NCBI RefSeq assembly: GCF_025399895.1
Contig: NZ_JAODUA010000003.1
Coordinates: 434,001-498,000, forward strand
Reading direction: 5' to 3'
Origin: Streptomyces sp. ASQP_92
GTDB lineage: Bacteria > Actinomycetota > Actinomycetes > Streptomycetales > Streptomycetaceae
DNA length: 64,000 bases
Shown here: positions 52,555-61,516 of the stretch, in pieces
How positions within the stretch are numbered: position 1 is the first letter of the stretch
Layout: each line of letters starts with the position of its first letter
Position numbers and translations under genes: made by a program
Notes under the pieces: generated by a model
Told to the model about the DNA's origin: nothing
Database searches by the model: none
The model's input: the letters and a program-made list of their open reading frames with translations, nothing else

Positions 52555-52946
52555 TGCGCCGGGTCAGGATCCGCGCGCAGGAATGGGAGCGGGGCCGGGA
52601 CCGGGGGCAGACCGCCATCGAGTTCATCGGCGTGGTTCCGCTGATCCTGCTGTTGCTCGTCGCGCTGTGGCAGTGCGCCCTGGTCGGCTACACCTTCGTG
52701 CTGGCGGGCAACGCGGCGGACGAGGGGGCGCGGGCGGGGGCCGCTGCCCAGGGCGGCGCCGCGGGCGCGTGCCGCACGGCGGCCCTGCGCCAGGTGCCGT
52801 CCTCCTTCGAGGGTGACACGGCCTGCGGCGAGGACGGGGGCGGCATGTACCGCGCCACCGTCACGCTCAAGATCCCCGTCCTGATCCCGGGCGTCCTCAG
52901 CGGCTTTCCGGTCGACGGCACCGCCGCCCATGTGAAGGAGCGCTGA
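52554..52946 (+). CDS. TadE-like pseudopilin 1
   Basis: A 130-residue protein with the prepilin-type start RGQTAIEFIGVVPLILLLLV (Glu five residues after the likely cleaved Gly) and a small external domain. It is a minor pilin-like component. TGATG overlap with the CpaE gene. Confidence 0.85.
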   Translation: MRRVRIRAQEWERGRDRGQTAIEFIGVVPLILLLLVALWQCALVGYTFVLAGNAADEGARAGAAAQGGAAGACRTAALRQVPSSFEGDTACGEDGGGMYRATVTLKIPVLIPGVLSGFPVDGTAAHVKER

Positions 52947-52949
52947 GCC

Positions 52950-53387
52950 GTGCGCATCCCCATCCACCGAGACGGCGACCGGCACGCCGACCGGGGCCAA
53001 GTCGCCCTGGAATACATCGGGTTCGTGACTCTGCTGCTGCTCGTCGGGCTCGCCGCGATCCAGCTCGGCGTCGCCGCGTACGCCGCGAACCAGGCGGGCA
53101 CCGGGGCGCGGGCGGCGGCGCGGGCGGCGAGCCTGGACGCGCCGAGGAACGGCGAGCCGAGCCCGGACCCGGTGGCCGCCGGCACGGCCGCGGTCAGCGA
53201 CTGGCTCAAGCCGCGGGTCGCGCCGGCCGGGGGCGGCGGGGACGGGGCGGCGTACACGGTGACCATCGAGATCCCCAGCGTCATCCCGGGCCTCGGCGAC
53301 GGCTTCTTCGGCTCCGCCACCCGCACCTCCACCATGCCGAGGCTTCAGCACCGAAGCCGGTCCGAGACGACTGGAGGCACGACATGA
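52950..53387 (+). CDS. TadE-like pseudopilin 2
   Basis: A 145-residue protein with the prepilin-type motif RGQVALEYIGFVTLLLLVGL, a hydrophobic helix and a Gly/Ser-rich external part. GTG start at 52950, three bases after the previous stop; the stop overlaps the TadA ATG by four bases. Confidence 0.85.
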   Translation: MRIPIHRDGDRHADRGQVALEYIGFVTLLLLVGLAAIQLGVAAYAANQAGTGARAAARAASLDAPRNGEPSPDPVAAGTAAVSDWLKPRVAPAGGGGDGAAYTVTIEIPSVIPGLGDGFFGSATRTSTMPRLQHRSRSETTGGTT

Positions 53388-54721
53388 GTCTGCGGGCACG
53401 GATCGCCGCCCCCGAGGAGAGCGGCGCGGGGCGGGAGGACGGCCACCTGGTCGCCTCCTACCGGGCCAAGCTCCTGGAGGAGATCGACCTCGCGGAGATG
53501 TCGTCGCTGGCGGCCGCCGAGCGCCGGGCCCGCCTGGAACGGGTGCTCGGGCACATCATCAGCCGCGAGGGCCCGGTCCTCTCCACCGCCGAACGGGCCC
53601 AGCTCATCCGGCGGGTGGTCGACGAGGCGCTCGGTCTCGGCATCCTCGAACCGCTCCTCGAAGACGCCTCCATCACCGAGATCATGGTCAACGGGCCCGA
53701 CCAGATCTTCGTGGAGCGCGGCGGCAGGGTGGAGCAACTGCCGCTCCGGTTCGCCTCGCACGAGCAGCTCATGCAGACGATCGAGCGGATCGTGTCGACC
53801 GTGAACCGCCGGGTGGACGAGTCGAACCCGATGGTGGACGCCCGGCTGCCGTCCGGCGAGCGCGTCAACGTGATCATCCCGCCGCTGTCGCTGACCGGCG
53901 CGACCCTCACCATCCGCCGCTTCCCCAGGTCGTTCACGCTCCAGGAGATGATCACCTTCGGCTCCCTGGACGAGCCCATGCTGCTGCTGCTCGCCGGGCT
54001 CGTCCAGGCCCGCTTCAACATCATCGTGTCCGGCGCCACCGGCACCGGCAAGACGACCCTGCTCAACGCCCTGTCCGGCCTCATCCCGCCGCACGAGCGC
54101 ATCATCACCATCGAGGACTCCGCCGAACTCCAGCTCCAGCAGGCCCATGTCATCCGCCTGGAGGCGCGGCCCCCCAACGTCGAGGGCAAGGGGCACATCT
54201 CCATCCGCGACCTCGTACGCAACTCGCTGCGCATGCGCCCCGACCGCATCGTCGTCGGCGAGGTCCGCGGCGGCGAGTCCCTCGACATGCTCCAGGCGAT
54301 GTCCACCGGCCACGACGGCTCCCTCGCCACCGTCCACGCCAACAGCGCCGAGGACGCGCTGATGCGGCTCCAGACGCTCGCCTCGATGTCCGAGGTGGAG
54401 GTGCCCTTCGAGGCGCTGCACGACCAGATCAACTCGGCCGTCGACGTCATCGTCCAGCTCACCCGGCACGCCGACGGCGCCCGCAAGATCACCGAGATCG
54501 CCCTTCTGGAGTCGCACGGCCGCGACCCGTACCGCATCACCACCGTCTGCCGCTTCGACGCCCGGCCCATGTCCGCCGACGGCCGCATCCACGGCCACTT
54601 CCAGTACTTCCCGCTGCCGCGCAGGGTCGCCGACCGCCTCTACCTCGCCAACCAGCCCGTACCCCAGGCCTACGGGGTCGCCGCCCACACCGAACAGCTC
54701 ACCGTCCGCCACGCCAACTGA
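53384..54721 (+). CDS. tadA: TadA/CpaF pilus ATPase
   Basis: A 445-residue hexameric secretion ATPase of the GspE/VirB11 type: N-terminal domain, Walker A GATGTGKT (217-224), Asp box and HEAVE-like His box (RIVVGEVRGGESLDML). It powers assembly (and perhaps retraction) of the Flp pilus from the cytoplasm. Coupled to the preceding gene by overlap. Confidence 0.95.
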   Translation: MSLRARIAAPEESGAGREDGHLVASYRAKLLEEIDLAEMSSLAAAERRARLERVLGHIISREGPVLSTAERAQLIRRVVDEALGLGILEPLLEDASITEIMVNGPDQIFVERGGRVEQLPLRFASHEQLMQTIERIVSTVNRRVDESNPMVDARLPSGERVNVIIPPLSLTGATLTIRRFPRSFTLQEMITFGSLDEPMLLLLAGLVQARFNIIVSGATGTGKTTLLNALSGLIPPHERIITIEDSAELQLQQAHVIRLEARPPNVEGKGHISIRDLVRNSLRMRPDRIVVGEVRGGESLDMLQAMSTGHDGSLATVHANSAEDALMRLQTLASMSEVEVPFEALHDQINSAVDVIVQLTRHADGARKITEIALLESHGRDPYRITTVCRFDARPMSADGRIHGHFQYFPLPRRVADRLYLANQPVPQAYGVAAHTEQLTVRHAN

Positions 54722-54801
54722 GCCCGTCCGCACGTGAGTTCACCCCGCCCGCCGAGCTGTCTCCCGCCCACCGAGCCCGCCAACCGACAGGGAACGCGCA
54801 G

Positions 54802-55737
54802 ATGAACCTCTCCTTCCTCACGCTCGGCGTCACCCTGCTCGCCGGGGTGCTGGCCGTCCTGGGGCTGCGCTCCTACGGGGCGGGCCGCGCCCAGCGCGAA
54901 GCGCTCATCGACCGGCTCAGCAACCCGGGCGCCCCCGCCGGCACCGGTCGGCAGCGCCCCTTTCGCGGTGTGGACCGCCGGCTGCGCGGTACGTCACTGG
55001 GCCGGCGCATCGAACGGAAGCTGGCCGCCACCGGCCTCGACCTGACCCCAGGCGAGTTCTTCGTGTACATGGTGGCCGGGGTGGCCGCTCTGTGGCTGAT
55101 CGCCGCGTCCGTCCTCGCCTCGTTCTTCGGGCCGCTCGCGGGGCTCGCCGGACTGTGGAGCGCCAACTCCTTCCTCGACTGGCAGCGCCAGAAACGCATC
55201 GAGCGCTTCATCAACCAACTGCCCGAACTCTCCCGCATCCTCGCCAACGCCACCCAGGCCGGACTCGCGTTGCGCACCGCCATCGCCATGGCGGCCGAGG
55301 AGATGGAGGCCCCGGCGGGCGAGGAGCTGGGCCGGGTCACCGACCGGCTCGCCGTGGGGGAGTCCCTCGACGACGCGCTGGGTGAGATCGCCGAACGGCT
55401 GCCCTCGCGCGAACTGGGCGTCCTGGTCACGACGTTGGTGCTGGCCAACCGGGCGGGCGGCACCGTCGTCAGCTCGCTGCGCAACCTCACCACCACCCTG
55501 GAGGAACGCAAGGAGACCCGGCGCGAGGTACGCACCACGCTCGCCCAGGTGACGGTCACCGCGTACGCCGTACCCGGCTTCGGAATGGCCGCGCTGCTCA
55601 TGCTCAACGCGGTGATGCCGGGCGCGCTCGACCGCATGACCGGCGCCTTCCTCGGCCAGGCGGCCGTCCTGATCTCGATCGCCCTGTACGCCCTGGGCTT
55701 CTTCGTGGTCCGCCGCCTTTCCCGCATCGACGTATGA
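54802..55737 (+). CDS. tadB: TadB, type II secretion F-like platform protein
   Basis: A 311-residue inner-membrane platform protein with three to four membrane segments and the T2SSF cytoplasmic domain (LPELSRILANATQAGLALRTA). It connects the ATPase to the growing pilus with TadC. ATG 54802 after ACAGGGAAC. Confidence 0.9.
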   Translation: MNLSFLTLGVTLLAGVLAVLGLRSYGAGRAQREALIDRLSNPGAPAGTGRQRPFRGVDRRLRGTSLGRRIERKLAATGLDLTPGEFFVYMVAGVAALWLIAASVLASFFGPLAGLAGLWSANSFLDWQRQKRIERFINQLPELSRILANATQAGLALRTAIAMAAEEMEAPAGEELGRVTDRLAVGESLDDALGEIAERLPSRELGVLVTTLVLANRAGGTVVSSLRNLTTTLEERKETRREVRTTLAQVTVTAYAVPGFGMAALLMLNAVMPGALDRMTGAFLGQAAVLISIALYALGFFVVRRLSRIDV

Positions 55738-55809
55738 CCCGGCGACACCGGCACGCGCACCGCCGCACGCGCCCACGCGGCCGACTGAAGAGAGGGGAGT
55801 GAGCGACCC

Positions 55810-56709
55810 ATGGGACTGGGACTGTTCTACGCGGCCCTGATGGGCCTGAGTGTGTACGGGATGTTCCACGGCATCCGCATGTACCGGGCCGAGGTGAAAC
55901 TCCCGAGCGACCTCTCGGTGGCCCTGGAGATCGGCGCGACGCGCACCACGGCCGTCGGCTCGGCCGTGGACCGGCTCGGCATGCGCTGGGCGCCCGCGGT
56001 GCTGCGGATGATGGGCCCCGAACGGGTCGCCAAAAAGCGCCGTCAGATCGACCTGGCGGGCAACCCGGGCGGCCTCACCATCGACCGCTACGCGGCCCGG
56101 CGCGCGGTGTACGGGCTGCTCGGCGCGGCGGCCGCGCTGATCATGCTGCTCGAAGGGCACTGGATCATCGCCGTGGTGATGGTCGGGTTCGCCCTGTTCT
56201 GGGTCGAGGTCGGCATCTGGTCGGCCGTCCGGGTGCGCCGCGACCACATCGAACGCACCCTGCCCGACTTCCTCGACGTACTCGCCGTCGTGGTCAGCGC
56301 GGGCCTCGGCTTCCGTCAGGCCCTGGAGCGGGTCGCCGACAAGTACCAGGGGCCCTGGGCCGACGAACTGCGCATCACCCTGCGCCAGATGGACATGGGC
56401 GTCAGCCGTCGCCAGGCCTTCGAGGAGTTGCGCAAGCGCAATGACTCCGAGCAGGTCGCGATGTTCGTGACCGCGCTCCAGCAGGGCGAGGAACTGGGCG
56501 CGCCCATCGTCGAGACGCTGATAGCGATCGCCGCCGACATGCGCCGCACCGACGCGCAGAACGCCCGCCGCAAGGCGGCCCGCGCGGTCCCCAAGGCCAC
56601 CTTCGCGGTGACGACCTTCCTGCTGCCGGGCACGCTGATCCTGCTCACCGTGGGCTTCGTGTACGGCGCCGACCTCGACTTCGGCGGCTTCCTCGGTGGC
56701 CCGAAGTGA
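55810..56709 (+). CDS. tadC: TadC, type II secretion F-like platform protein
   Basis: A 299-residue second platform protein with the T2SSF motif LPDFLDVLAVVVSAGLGFRQA and C-terminal membrane segments. ATG at 55810 after GGGGAG. Overlaps the kinase gene start by four bases, so sensing and assembly are co-translated. Confidence 0.9.
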   Translation: MGLGLFYAALMGLSVYGMFHGIRMYRAEVKLPSDLSVALEIGATRTTAVGSAVDRLGMRWAPAVLRMMGPERVAKKRRQIDLAGNPGGLTIDRYAARRAVYGLLGAAAALIMLLEGHWIIAVVMVGFALFWVEVGIWSAVRVRRDHIERTLPDFLDVLAVVVSAGLGFRQALERVADKYQGPWADELRITLRQMDMGVSRRQAFEELRKRNDSEQVAMFVTALQQGEELGAPIVETLIAIAADMRRTDAQNARRKAARAVPKATFAVTTFLLPGTLILLTVGFVYGADLDFGGFLGGPK

Positions 56710-58022
56710 CCCTGCAACTGACGCTCGGCGCAAGGGGGTTGAGGGTGCCGATGCCGATGCGCCGCCGCGCGAAGGACACGGTGGCGGCCCCCGCCCTCGC
56801 CCTCCAGATCAACGCACTCCAGGCCATGTGCCGCCAGGTGTTCGGCTTCCGCCTGGCGATGATCGCGATAGGCGCCCCCTTCTCGCTCGCGGGCGCCGCC
56901 CCGGGCGCGCCCGGCCTGCTGGTCGGGGCCGCGGTCCTGGTCACCTTCATGGGGTCCTACGTCCTGTTCCGCGACTGGGAGCGCTTCGGCCCGCTCCTCC
57001 TGCGCCACCCCTGGCTGCTCGCCGTCGACGCCGTGTTCGGCGCGCTGCTCCTGATCACGGCGACCCCGGAGTCCCCCCTCGGCTATGTCACCATCTGCAC
57101 CCCGCTCCTGGCCGGCCTGGTCTACGGCTGGCGTGGCGCGGGCCTCTTCGCGGGCCTTCAGGTCGCGATCCTGACCCTGGTGTACGCGACCGGCCCGCAT
57201 TCCCAACTGGCGGACGCCTCGGCCCTGTTGCTGCCCGGGTTCTGTGTGATCGCGGGGGCGGTCGGGGTGACGATCCGCAACCTCCTGTTCCGCTTCGGCG
57301 CCGCGAGCCAGGCCCTGACCGAGACCCGGGCCCGCCTCGCCGTGCACGACGCGGTGGAGGAGGAGCGGGCGCGGCTCGCCCGTGACCTGCACGACTCGGT
57401 GGCCAAGACCCTGCACGGCCTGGCGCTGGCCGCCGACGGCCTGGCCGCGTCAGCCGACCGCATGGACCCGCTCACGGTCCGCGGCCAGGCCGACCTGGTG
57501 GCACGGGCCGCGCGGCGGGCGGCCGCGGAGTCCCGCGAACTGCTCGGGGACCTCCGGCGGACCCAGGGGAAGGTCGACGTCCTGACCGAACTGTCTGCCG
57601 CCGTACGGGACTTCACCCGCCGAACCGGCATCCGGGCGCGGTGGACGCCACTGGGCGAAGGGCCGGCGCCGATGCTCCCGGCCGGGGTGGCCCGCCAGCT
57701 CCTGACGATCGCGAGCGAGGCCCTGGACAACGCCCACCGACACGCGGGCCCGGCCCGTATCGAGGTGGCGGCGGGTGTCGAGGGCGCCCTGCTCCGCCTC
57801 AGCGTGCGGGACGACGGCCGGGGCCTCCCGCCGGGCACCACCCTGGACGACCTCAGGCGCACGGGCCACTTCGGCCTGGTGGGCATGGTGGAACGGGCCG
57901 CGTCGATGGGGGCGCGGATCAGGGTGGGCCGGGGCGACGCGCCCCGCGGAACAGAGGTCCGTGTCGAACTCCCTTTACCGGAAGATCAGTTGAAAGACGC
58001 CCACGTTCCGCGACGTGCGTGA
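56706..58022 (+). CDS. NarL-type sensor histidine kinase in the Tad operon
   Basis: A 438-residue membrane histidine kinase: five or so N-terminal membrane segments (about 45-195), a HisKA_3 helix with phosphoacceptor His229 (ARLARDLHDSVAKTLHG) and a HATPase domain (SEALDNAHRHAG N box, DDGRGLP G box). It likely senses a membrane or pilus signal and phosphorylates the next gene's product. GTG start at 56706 overlaps tadC. Confidence 0.92.
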   Translation: MTLQLTLGARGLRVPMPMRRRAKDTVAAPALALQINALQAMCRQVFGFRLAMIAIGAPFSLAGAAPGAPGLLVGAAVLVTFMGSYVLFRDWERFGPLLLRHPWLLAVDAVFGALLLITATPESPLGYVTICTPLLAGLVYGWRGAGLFAGLQVAILTLVYATGPHSQLADASALLLPGFCVIAGAVGVTIRNLLFRFGAASQALTETRARLAVHDAVEEERARLARDLHDSVAKTLHGLALAADGLAASADRMDPLTVRGQADLVARAARRAAAESRELLGDLRRTQGKVDVLTELSAAVRDFTRRTGIRARWTPLGEGPAPMLPAGVARQLLTIASEALDNAHRHAGPARIEVAAGVEGALLRLSVRDDGRGLPPGTTLDDLRRTGHFGLVGMVERAASMGARIRVGRGDAPRGTEVRVELPLPEDQLKDAHVPRRA

Positions 58023-58065
58023 CGTGGGCGTGCGACCCTCGTGAAACGGCTGGAAGGGAGGCGTC

Positions 58066-59046
58066 ATGCAGGACGACTTCGCGTACGGGTGGCCGGGCCG
58101 ACGGGTGAGCGGTTCGGTCCGGGACGGGGGCCGGGGCCCTGAGCGGGACCGGGACGGGGGTCGGGGCCGTGAGCGAAACCGGGGCTGGGACCCGAACCCG
58201 AACCCGGAGCTGGGCGCGGGGGTGTCCGGCTTGGACCAGGGTGCCGGGGTGTCCGGCCTGGACCGGGGTGCCAGGGTGTCCGGCCCGGACCCGGACGCCG
58301 GGGTATGCGGCCCGGCGCGCCCGCTTCCGCCCCTGCGGATCGTCGTCGTGGACGACAACCCGGTCGTGCGGGCGGGCCTCGTCGCGCTGCTGCACGGCCG
58401 CCACGACATCGAGGTGGCCGCCGAGGCCGCCGACGGCCGCGCGGCGTACGAGGCCGCGGTGCGCCACCGCCCGGACGTGATCCTGCTGGACGTGCGGATG
58501 CCGGACGTCGACGGCCTCACGGCCCTGCCGCACCTGGTGCGCCTTGCGCCCGTAATGATGCTGACGTACAGCCGTGAGAGCGAGATCGTGCGGGAGGCGC
58601 TGCGACTCGGCGCGGGCGGCTATCTGGTCCACGGCGAGTTCACGGCGGACGAACTGACCGCTGCCGTAAGGGGAATGAGGGAGGGAAGGGCCGCCTTCAC
58701 GGCCACGGCGACGAACGCCCTCCTGGCCCATGTGCGCGGCCAACCGGACCCGGAGCCTGCCAATTCCGGGGAATCCCTTTCGCAACTGCAACCGGTTGTG
58801 GCACAGTCTTCAACTGGGCAACGAGCGCTGTCCATGCGCAACAGGGAAGAGTTCAGGCTGAGTTCGCGGGAGGCCGAGGTGATGGAGTTGATCGCGGCGG
58901 GCATGAACAACCAGCACATCGCGGCCACGTGCTTCATCAGCGAGAAGACGGTCAAGAACCACATCAACCGCATCTTCGCCAAGCTGGGCGCCACGACCCG
59001 CAGCGCGGCGATCGCCCGCTGGCTGGGGGTGGCCCACCATGCGTAA
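58066..59046 (+). CDS. LuxR/NarL-type response regulator with a repetitive N-terminal extension
   Basis: A 326-residue regulator. Residues 88-205 are the receiver domain (phosphoacceptor Asp142 in VILLDVRMPDVDG). Residues 258-320 form the LuxR helix-turn-helix (SREAEVMELIAAGMNNQHIA, VKNHINRIFAKLGA). The first 85 residues are a disordered Gly/Arg/Asp stretch built partly from a 9-residue repeat (GVSGLDQGA-like). ATG 58066 with GGAAGGGAGG upstream. It probably controls the Tad operon. Confidence 0.9.
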   Translation: MQDDFAYGWPGRRVSGSVRDGGRGPERDRDGGRGRERNRGWDPNPNPELGAGVSGLDQGAGVSGLDRGARVSGPDPDAGVCGPARPLPPLRIVVVDDNPVVRAGLVALLHGRHDIEVAAEAADGRAAYEAAVRHRPDVILLDVRMPDVDGLTALPHLVRLAPVMMLTYSRESEIVREALRLGAGGYLVHGEFTADELTAAVRGMREGRAAFTATATNALLAHVRGQPDPEPANSGESLSQLQPVVAQSSTGQRALSMRNREEFRLSSREAEVMELIAAGMNNQHIAATCFISEKTVKNHINRIFAKLGATTRSAAIARWLGVAHHA

Positions 59047-59156
59047 CTCACCTCTTTGGGCCCGTCTTTGGGCCCCTGGACCCTCCCCGGCCACCGCGCC
59101 CCCGGCCTACCTTCCCGGTGATGTACGCGATGCCGCAACCGGAGGAGACCCGCGAG

Positions 59157-59423
59157 ATGCCGCAGGACACGCTGCTGAGGACCGCCGTCGCCGCACAACT
59201 GCGCGCGAACGCCTGGAGGGACACGACGGTCGCCCGGGCCCGCGCCCGGTACGCGCCGCGGGGGCGAGCCGGGGGGCGCGACCGGGGGCAGACGTCGTTC
59301 GAGTATCTGGGGATCATTCTGGTGGTGGTGGCGATCATCGGCGGGATCATGGCGACGGGGATCGGCACGTCCATCACGAACAAGATCAAAGAACAGATCG
59401 ACAAGATCAAGGCCGGCGGCTGA
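59157..59423 (+). CDS. Flp-type IVb major pilin
   Basis: An 88-residue prepilin: a long charged leader, the cleavage motif RDRG/QTSFEYLG (Glu at +5), a 20-residue hydrophobic helix and a short lysine-rich end. The leader (about 50 residues) is longer than usual. ATG 59157 has GGAGGAG nine bases upstream; earlier ATGs at 59121 and 59130 lack one. The small size and +5 Glu identify the main subunit of the Flp pilus. Confidence 0.9.
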   Translation: MPQDTLLRTAVAAQLRANAWRDTTVARARARYAPRGRAGGRDRGQTSFEYLGIILVVVAIIGGIMATGIGTSITNKIKEQIDKIKAGG

Positions 59424-60085
59424 TCCCGAACCTGCGCCAGGATCGAGGGCAGGCCTTCCCCATCTATGTCGTGATGGTGGCGGGCCTGCTCTTTCTCGCT
59501 TTCGCCTTCTTCGCGGTCGGCCAGGCGTCCGCGACGCGCAACGGCGCTCAGGGAGCGGCCGACGCGGCGGCTCTCGCGGCGGCCCAGCGCGCGCGTGAGG
59601 AGCTGGGCCCGAGGGTGCTGGCGGCGCTCACCACACCCGGCGGTGTCGACGACATCTTCAAGGACGGCGTCTTCGTCGCGGATGCCCACGCCGAGGCGGT
59701 GAACTTCGCGGCGGCGAACCATGCCGACCTCTCCGCGTTCGAGCCCCACCCCGGCGGGGCGGGCCAGTACAAGTTCACCGTGGGCGTCACGACCCAGTAC
59801 ACGGTGGGCAAGTCGGTGATCCCGGGGACCGAGGGGGAGCACGGCACCGCCGAAGCGACGGCGCTGATCGAGCTGCGATGCGTGCTTCCGCCGAGCACGG
59901 GGGGCGGCGGCAGTCCAGCGCCGACGCCGACGCCAACGCCCACGGCCACATCGACGCCGGCACCGACGCCCGCTCCGACGGCCACGACGCCCCCTCCCGT
60001 CACGATCACGTGCGACGGCAAGGACATGCCCGTGGAGCCCATGCCGGATCTGGAGAAGATCTTCACCGTGAAACTGGTCGACTGA
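59423..60085 (+). CDS. TadG-like pilus protein with probable ATC start
   Basis: A protein of about 220 residues: prepilin-like start RGQAFPIYVVMVAGLLFLAF, a helical domain with an Ala-rich stretch (GAADAAALAAAQRA), and a Pro/Thr-rich C-terminus. No ATG, GTG or TTG precedes the hydrophobic helix in frame after the pilin gene. The ATC at 59423 overlaps the pilin TGA as TGATC, mirroring the TGATG overlap used elsewhere in this operon; CTG at 59420 is the other option. If translation instead began at ATG 59474 the helix would be cut. Confidence 0.75.
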   Translation: MPNLRQDRGQAFPIYVVMVAGLLFLAFAFFAVGQASATRNGAQGAADAAALAAAQRAREELGPRVLAALTTPGGVDDIFKDGVFVADAHAEAVNFAAANHADLSAFEPHPGGAGQYKFTVGVTTQYTVGKSVIPGTEGEHGTAEATALIELRCVLPPSTGGGGSPAPTPTPTPTATSTPAPTPAPTATTPPPVTITCDGKDMPVEPMPDLEKIFTVKLVD

Positions 60086-60123
60086 CATCAAGTGACGAAC
60101 AGACGGACAGGGGAAAGGCACCG

Positions 60124-60726
60124 ATGAGCGTTCCGCGCACGTTGAGGGCCCGTAGGGGCGCGGTGGCGGCCGTTGTGACCGCCGCCCTGGCGTTGGCTGT
60201 CGGCGGATGCGGCGGCGACAGCAAGGACGACAAGTCGAACACGGCCAGTGGTGGCTCGCAGTCGAAGGCGGCCTCGTCGGGCGGTGGCCAACAGCCGGGC
60301 TCCTCGACGCCGAAGTCCGACCCGGCGACCAAACTCGCGGAGACCACAGGGCAGGGGGGAATCGTCCTCACCATCAACAGCATGTCCCGTGACACGGGCG
60401 GCTTCGTCACGGTGGCCGGGCAGCTGAAGAACTCCGGTTCGGAGAACTTCGTGGACACCTCCGGCTGGGTCGGCACTGAGAAGGACGTACTGGCCAGCGG
60501 GGATTCGGTGGCCGGAGCGACCCTCGTCGACAAGGTCGGGAAGAAGCGCTACTACGTGCTGCGTGACACCGGCGGGAAGTGCCTGTGCACGATGGGCATC
60601 GTGGGCGTCAAGGCGGGCCAGACCGTCCCCTTCTTCGCCCAGTTCCCCGCCCCACCCGCCACCACCAAGGAGGTCGACTTCCAGCTCCCGACCTTCCCCA
60701 CCATGACCGTCCCCGTCTCCGGGTGA
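60124..60726 (+). CDS. Lipoprotein in the Tad cluster
   Basis: A 200-residue exported lipoprotein: lipobox LAVGGC, a Ser/Gly-rich linker, then a beta-rich domain (GIVLTINSMSRDTGGFVTVAGQLKN) with GKCLC and FAQFPAP near the end. ATG 60124 after GGGGAAAGG. Possibly an accessory envelope anchor for the pilus; no named family. Confidence 0.75.
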   Translation: MSVPRTLRARRGAVAAVVTAALALAVGGCGGDSKDDKSNTASGGSQSKAASSGGGQQPGSSTPKSDPATKLAETTGQGGIVLTINSMSRDTGGFVTVAGQLKNSGSENFVDTSGWVGTEKDVLASGDSVAGATLVDKVGKKRYYVLRDTGGKCLCTMGIVGVKAGQTVPFFAQFPAPPATTKEVDFQLPTFPTMTVPVSG

Positions 60727-60733
60727 TCACGCC

Positions 60734-61357
60734 ATGAACAGAACCCGGCACGCAGCCGTAGCGATCGCCGCCGCGCTGGTCCTGACCGCCGGCGCCACCA
60801 CCTCGTACGCCGACGGGACGCCGAGCAGCCCCCCACTGCCCGGCACCGAGGCGACGACCGACCCGTCGGTCAAGGTCGACGGGACCTCGCCGAACCTGAA
60901 GCTCGCCGAGGGCGGCACGCTGGCGGCGCCCAAGGTGCTCGACATCAAGGCGATCGTGGAGGACCAGGGCGGCGAGGAGCGGCGCTCGGACACCAACACC
61001 AACGTGACGTTCGCGCTCCAGGCGGAGGTCCTGTTCGCCATGGACAGCGCGGCCCTGTCACCCGACGCCAACGACCGCATCCAGGGCATCGCCGCCGAGA
61101 TCAAGAAGCAGAAGGCGACCGGCGTCCGCGTCTTCGGCTTCACCGACAACCTCGGCACGCACGAACACGGCGTGATCCTCTCGAAGCAGCGCGCCGACGC
61201 CGTCCAGAAGGCCCTCTCCCTGTCCCTGGGCCCCGACGTGACCTTCGAGATCCGGGGATATGCCGAGGACTACCCGATCTCGGACAATTCGACGGAGGAC
61301 GGCCGCAAGAAGAACCGCCGCGTGGAGGTCAGCTTCACGCGCGGCGGCGGAGGTTAG
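60734..61357 (+). CDS. Exported OmpA-domain protein
   Basis: A 207-residue protein: signal peptide (1-27), a short linker, and a C-terminal OmpA-like peptidoglycan-binding domain (95-205) with the motif GFTDNLGTHEHGVILSKQRAD and DGRKKNRRVEV. It has no ribosome site, so translation is probably coupled to the lipoprotein gene seven bases upstream. In a Gram-positive it could fix the pilus base to peptidoglycan. Confidence 0.85.
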   Translation: MNRTRHAAVAIAAALVLTAGATTSYADGTPSSPPLPGTEATTDPSVKVDGTSPNLKLAEGGTLAAPKVLDIKAIVEDQGGEERRSDTNTNVTFALQAEVLFAMDSAALSPDANDRIQGIAAEIKKQKATGVRVFGFTDNLGTHEHGVILSKQRADAVQKALSLSLGPDVTFEIRGYAEDYPISDNSTEDGRKKNRRVEVSFTRGGGG

Positions 61358-61381
61358 GCGGGCTCTGGACGCGCGCCCGCC
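61357..61381 (+). terminator. Hairpin after the OmpA-domain gene
   Basis: GGCGGGC (61357-61363) pairs with GCCCGCC (61375-61381). Seven-base arms starting at the stop codon; a moderate terminator at the end of the Tad operon. Confidence 0.6.
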
Positions 61382-61516
61382 CTCAACTCCCCGCCCGCCG
61401 AGCCCTGTTAGTCCCGGCCGTCCCGGGGTAGCCGAGGGGACGTGGCCGTGGGTGGCCCGTGTCGGTCGGTAACGGGTGGGCCAGGACCCAGCCAATCCAC
61501 AGGAGTGGTTGTTACG

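Noticed and set aside
60636..60655. Sequence in the Tad lipoprotein gene resembling repeat unit A (FAQFPAP in translation).
   Set aside because: Three mismatches in 20 and it lies within a normal coding frame; composition of Pro/Phe codons explains it.
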